A stretch of DNA of 64,000 bases. Origin: Paraburkholderia aromaticivorans (GTDB lineage: Bacteria; Pseudomonadota; Gammaproteobacteria; Burkholderiales; Burkholderiaceae). The position numbers were made by a program, and so were the translations under genes. The stretch is taken from positions 372,001 to 436,000 of the forward strand of contig NZ_CP051514.1 of the NCBI RefSeq assembly GCF_012689525.1. Reading direction: 5' to 3'. This document shows positions 63,407-64,000 of the stretch, in pieces. Below the pieces are notes generated by a model. The model saw only the letters and a program-made list of their open reading frames with translations, had not been told where the DNA came from and made no database searches. How positions within the stretch are numbered: position 1 is the first letter of the stretch; each line of letters opens with the position of its first letter.

Positions 63407-64000
63407 ATAAAGCTGCCACCTTTGCTCCGTTACTGGAGCGGTTCTTCACGCAGCGCCTGATGCAAGAGCGTCAGGCGAGTCCTCACACCATCGGTGCCTA
63501 TCGCGATTCCTATCGTCAATTCCTTAAGTTCGTGCAGCAGCGCCTGCATAAGTCACCGTCGCAGCTAAACCTCGAAGACATCGATACTCCTCTGATCGTC
63601 GCGTTCCTGGACGAAATTGAGAAGAACCAGGGCGTTAGTGTTCGCACCAGAAATCTGCGCCTCGCGGCGATTCACTCTTTCTTTCGCTACGCCGCTTACG
63701 AAGCACCAGACCATGCCGCCCAGATCCAACGGGTGCTTGCCATCCCCAGCAAGCGCTTCACCCGTACGCTGATTCACTTTCTGACGCATCCAGAAGTCGA
63801 CGCCTTGCTTGCCGCGCCTGATCAAGGCACGTGGTCTGGCCGGCGCGACCACGCCTTTCTATTGGTCGCGGTACAGACCGGTCTGCGCCTGTCCGAGATG
63901 ACGGGACTCAATCGCGAGGATGTGGTGCTTGGCACCGGCGCACACGTGAGGGTAATCGGAAAGGGTCGGAAAGAGCGCTGTACCCCCATCGCGAAATCCA
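63403..64000 (+). CDS. Tyrosine recombinase, third of RIT trio (3' end outside window)
   Basis: The ATG at 63403 overlaps the previous stop by four bases. 199 residues are visible: core-binding domain (LERFFTQRLMQERQASPHTI, NLRLAAIHSFFRYAAYEAPD) and the first catalytic block QTGLRLSEMTGLNREDVVLG (Arg) and KGRKERCTPI (Lys region). The H-x2-R and Tyr blocks lie beyond base 64000. Confidence 0.88.
   Translation, partial: MNKAATFAPLLERFFTQRLMQERQASPHTIGAYRDSYRQFLKFVQQRLHKSPSQLNLEDIDTPLIVAFLDEIEKNQGVSVRTRNLRLAAIHSFFRYAAYEAPDHAAQIQRVLAIPSKRFTRTLIHFLTHPEVDALLAAPDQGTWSGRRDHAFLLVAVQTGLRLSEMTGLNREDVVLGTGAHVRVIGKGRKERCTPIAKS

Larger units (their letters stand above)
61130..64000 (+). mobile_element. 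RIT element (three overlapping tyrosine recombinases), 3' cut by window end
   Basis: Three tyrosine recombinases in one orientation, each start overlapping the previous stop by four bases. This is the defining layout of recombinase-in-trio elements. The right end lies outside the window, and the left end was not located precisely. Confidence 0.8.

Overview
The window looks like a chromosomal segment from a Burkholderiaceae species, most likely Paraburkholderia or Caballeronia. The housekeeping genes are GC-rich, glmU is followed directly by glmS, and there is a cepacian-like Wzx/Wzy/Wzc exopolysaccharide operon with the insertion-sequence families common in that group. This assignment is inference from gene content. 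No rRNA, tRNA, CRISPR array or replication origin was recognised.

Layout. 1-2.0 kb: two decayed IS4-type transposases facing apart. 2.3-8.2 kb: a TonB-dependent receptor, a GlxA-type AraC regulator, a hypothetical gene, and a divergent winged-helix regulator/membrane protein pair. 8.4-12.9 kb: a TnpB (IS200/IS605-type) element carrying two nested IS110-family insertions. 13.0-16.2 kb: a two-gene c-di-GMP operon (dCache-GGDEF, then CSS-EAL). 16.7-19.8 kb: IS1182 and IS30 elements. 19.9-24.6 kb: a repeated structured locus, a broken priming glycosyltransferase, yjbH and a lipoprotein gene. 24.9-30.6 kb: a second TnpB element with tnpA, also interrupted by the same IS1111-type element, then transposase debris, a PAP2 phosphatase and a deletion-fused third tnpA/tnpB remnant. 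30.6-33.2 kb: mostly non-coding, with the second copy of the repeated structured locus. 33.2-36.5 kb: glmU-glmS. 36.5-38.7 kb: debris. 38.7-40.9 kb: a second GlxA-type regulator and a degenerate GGDEF-EAL protein. 41.2-56.2 kb: the exopolysaccharide operon. 56.3-64 kb: a mobile-element pile-up with a broken transposase, the 5' end of a group II intron, integrase fragments, an IS91 element with its integrase, and a trio of overlapping tyrosine recombinases (RIT element) cut by the window end.

How the genes fit together. GlmS and GlmU make UDP-GlcNAc. WecB and WecC convert it to UDP-ManNAc and UDP-ManNAcA, and a WecG-type transferase adds ManNAcA. WbaP primes undecaprenyl phosphate, two GT4 enzymes extend the repeat unit, Wzx flips it, Wzy polymerises it, and Wza/Wzc/LMW-PTP export the polymer and control its length. 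A secreted polysaccharide lyase-like protein in the same operon may trim the product. The c-di-GMP operon, the degenerate GGDEF-EAL protein and the two GlxA regulators are plausible controllers of polymer production, but only their position suggests this.

Most notable signals: (i) a structured, twice-occurring locus with compensatory base changes in a hairpin that holds a ribosome-binding-site/ATG-like sequence, each copy followed by a terminator-like hairpin and an IS6 remnant; (ii) identical IS1111-type elements inserted at the same base of the terminal hairpin of two different TnpB elements, separating guide-RNA scaffold from guide; (iii) a partial tandem duplication of the wza-ptp junction; (iv) a degenerate GGDEF-EAL protein next to the EPS operon.
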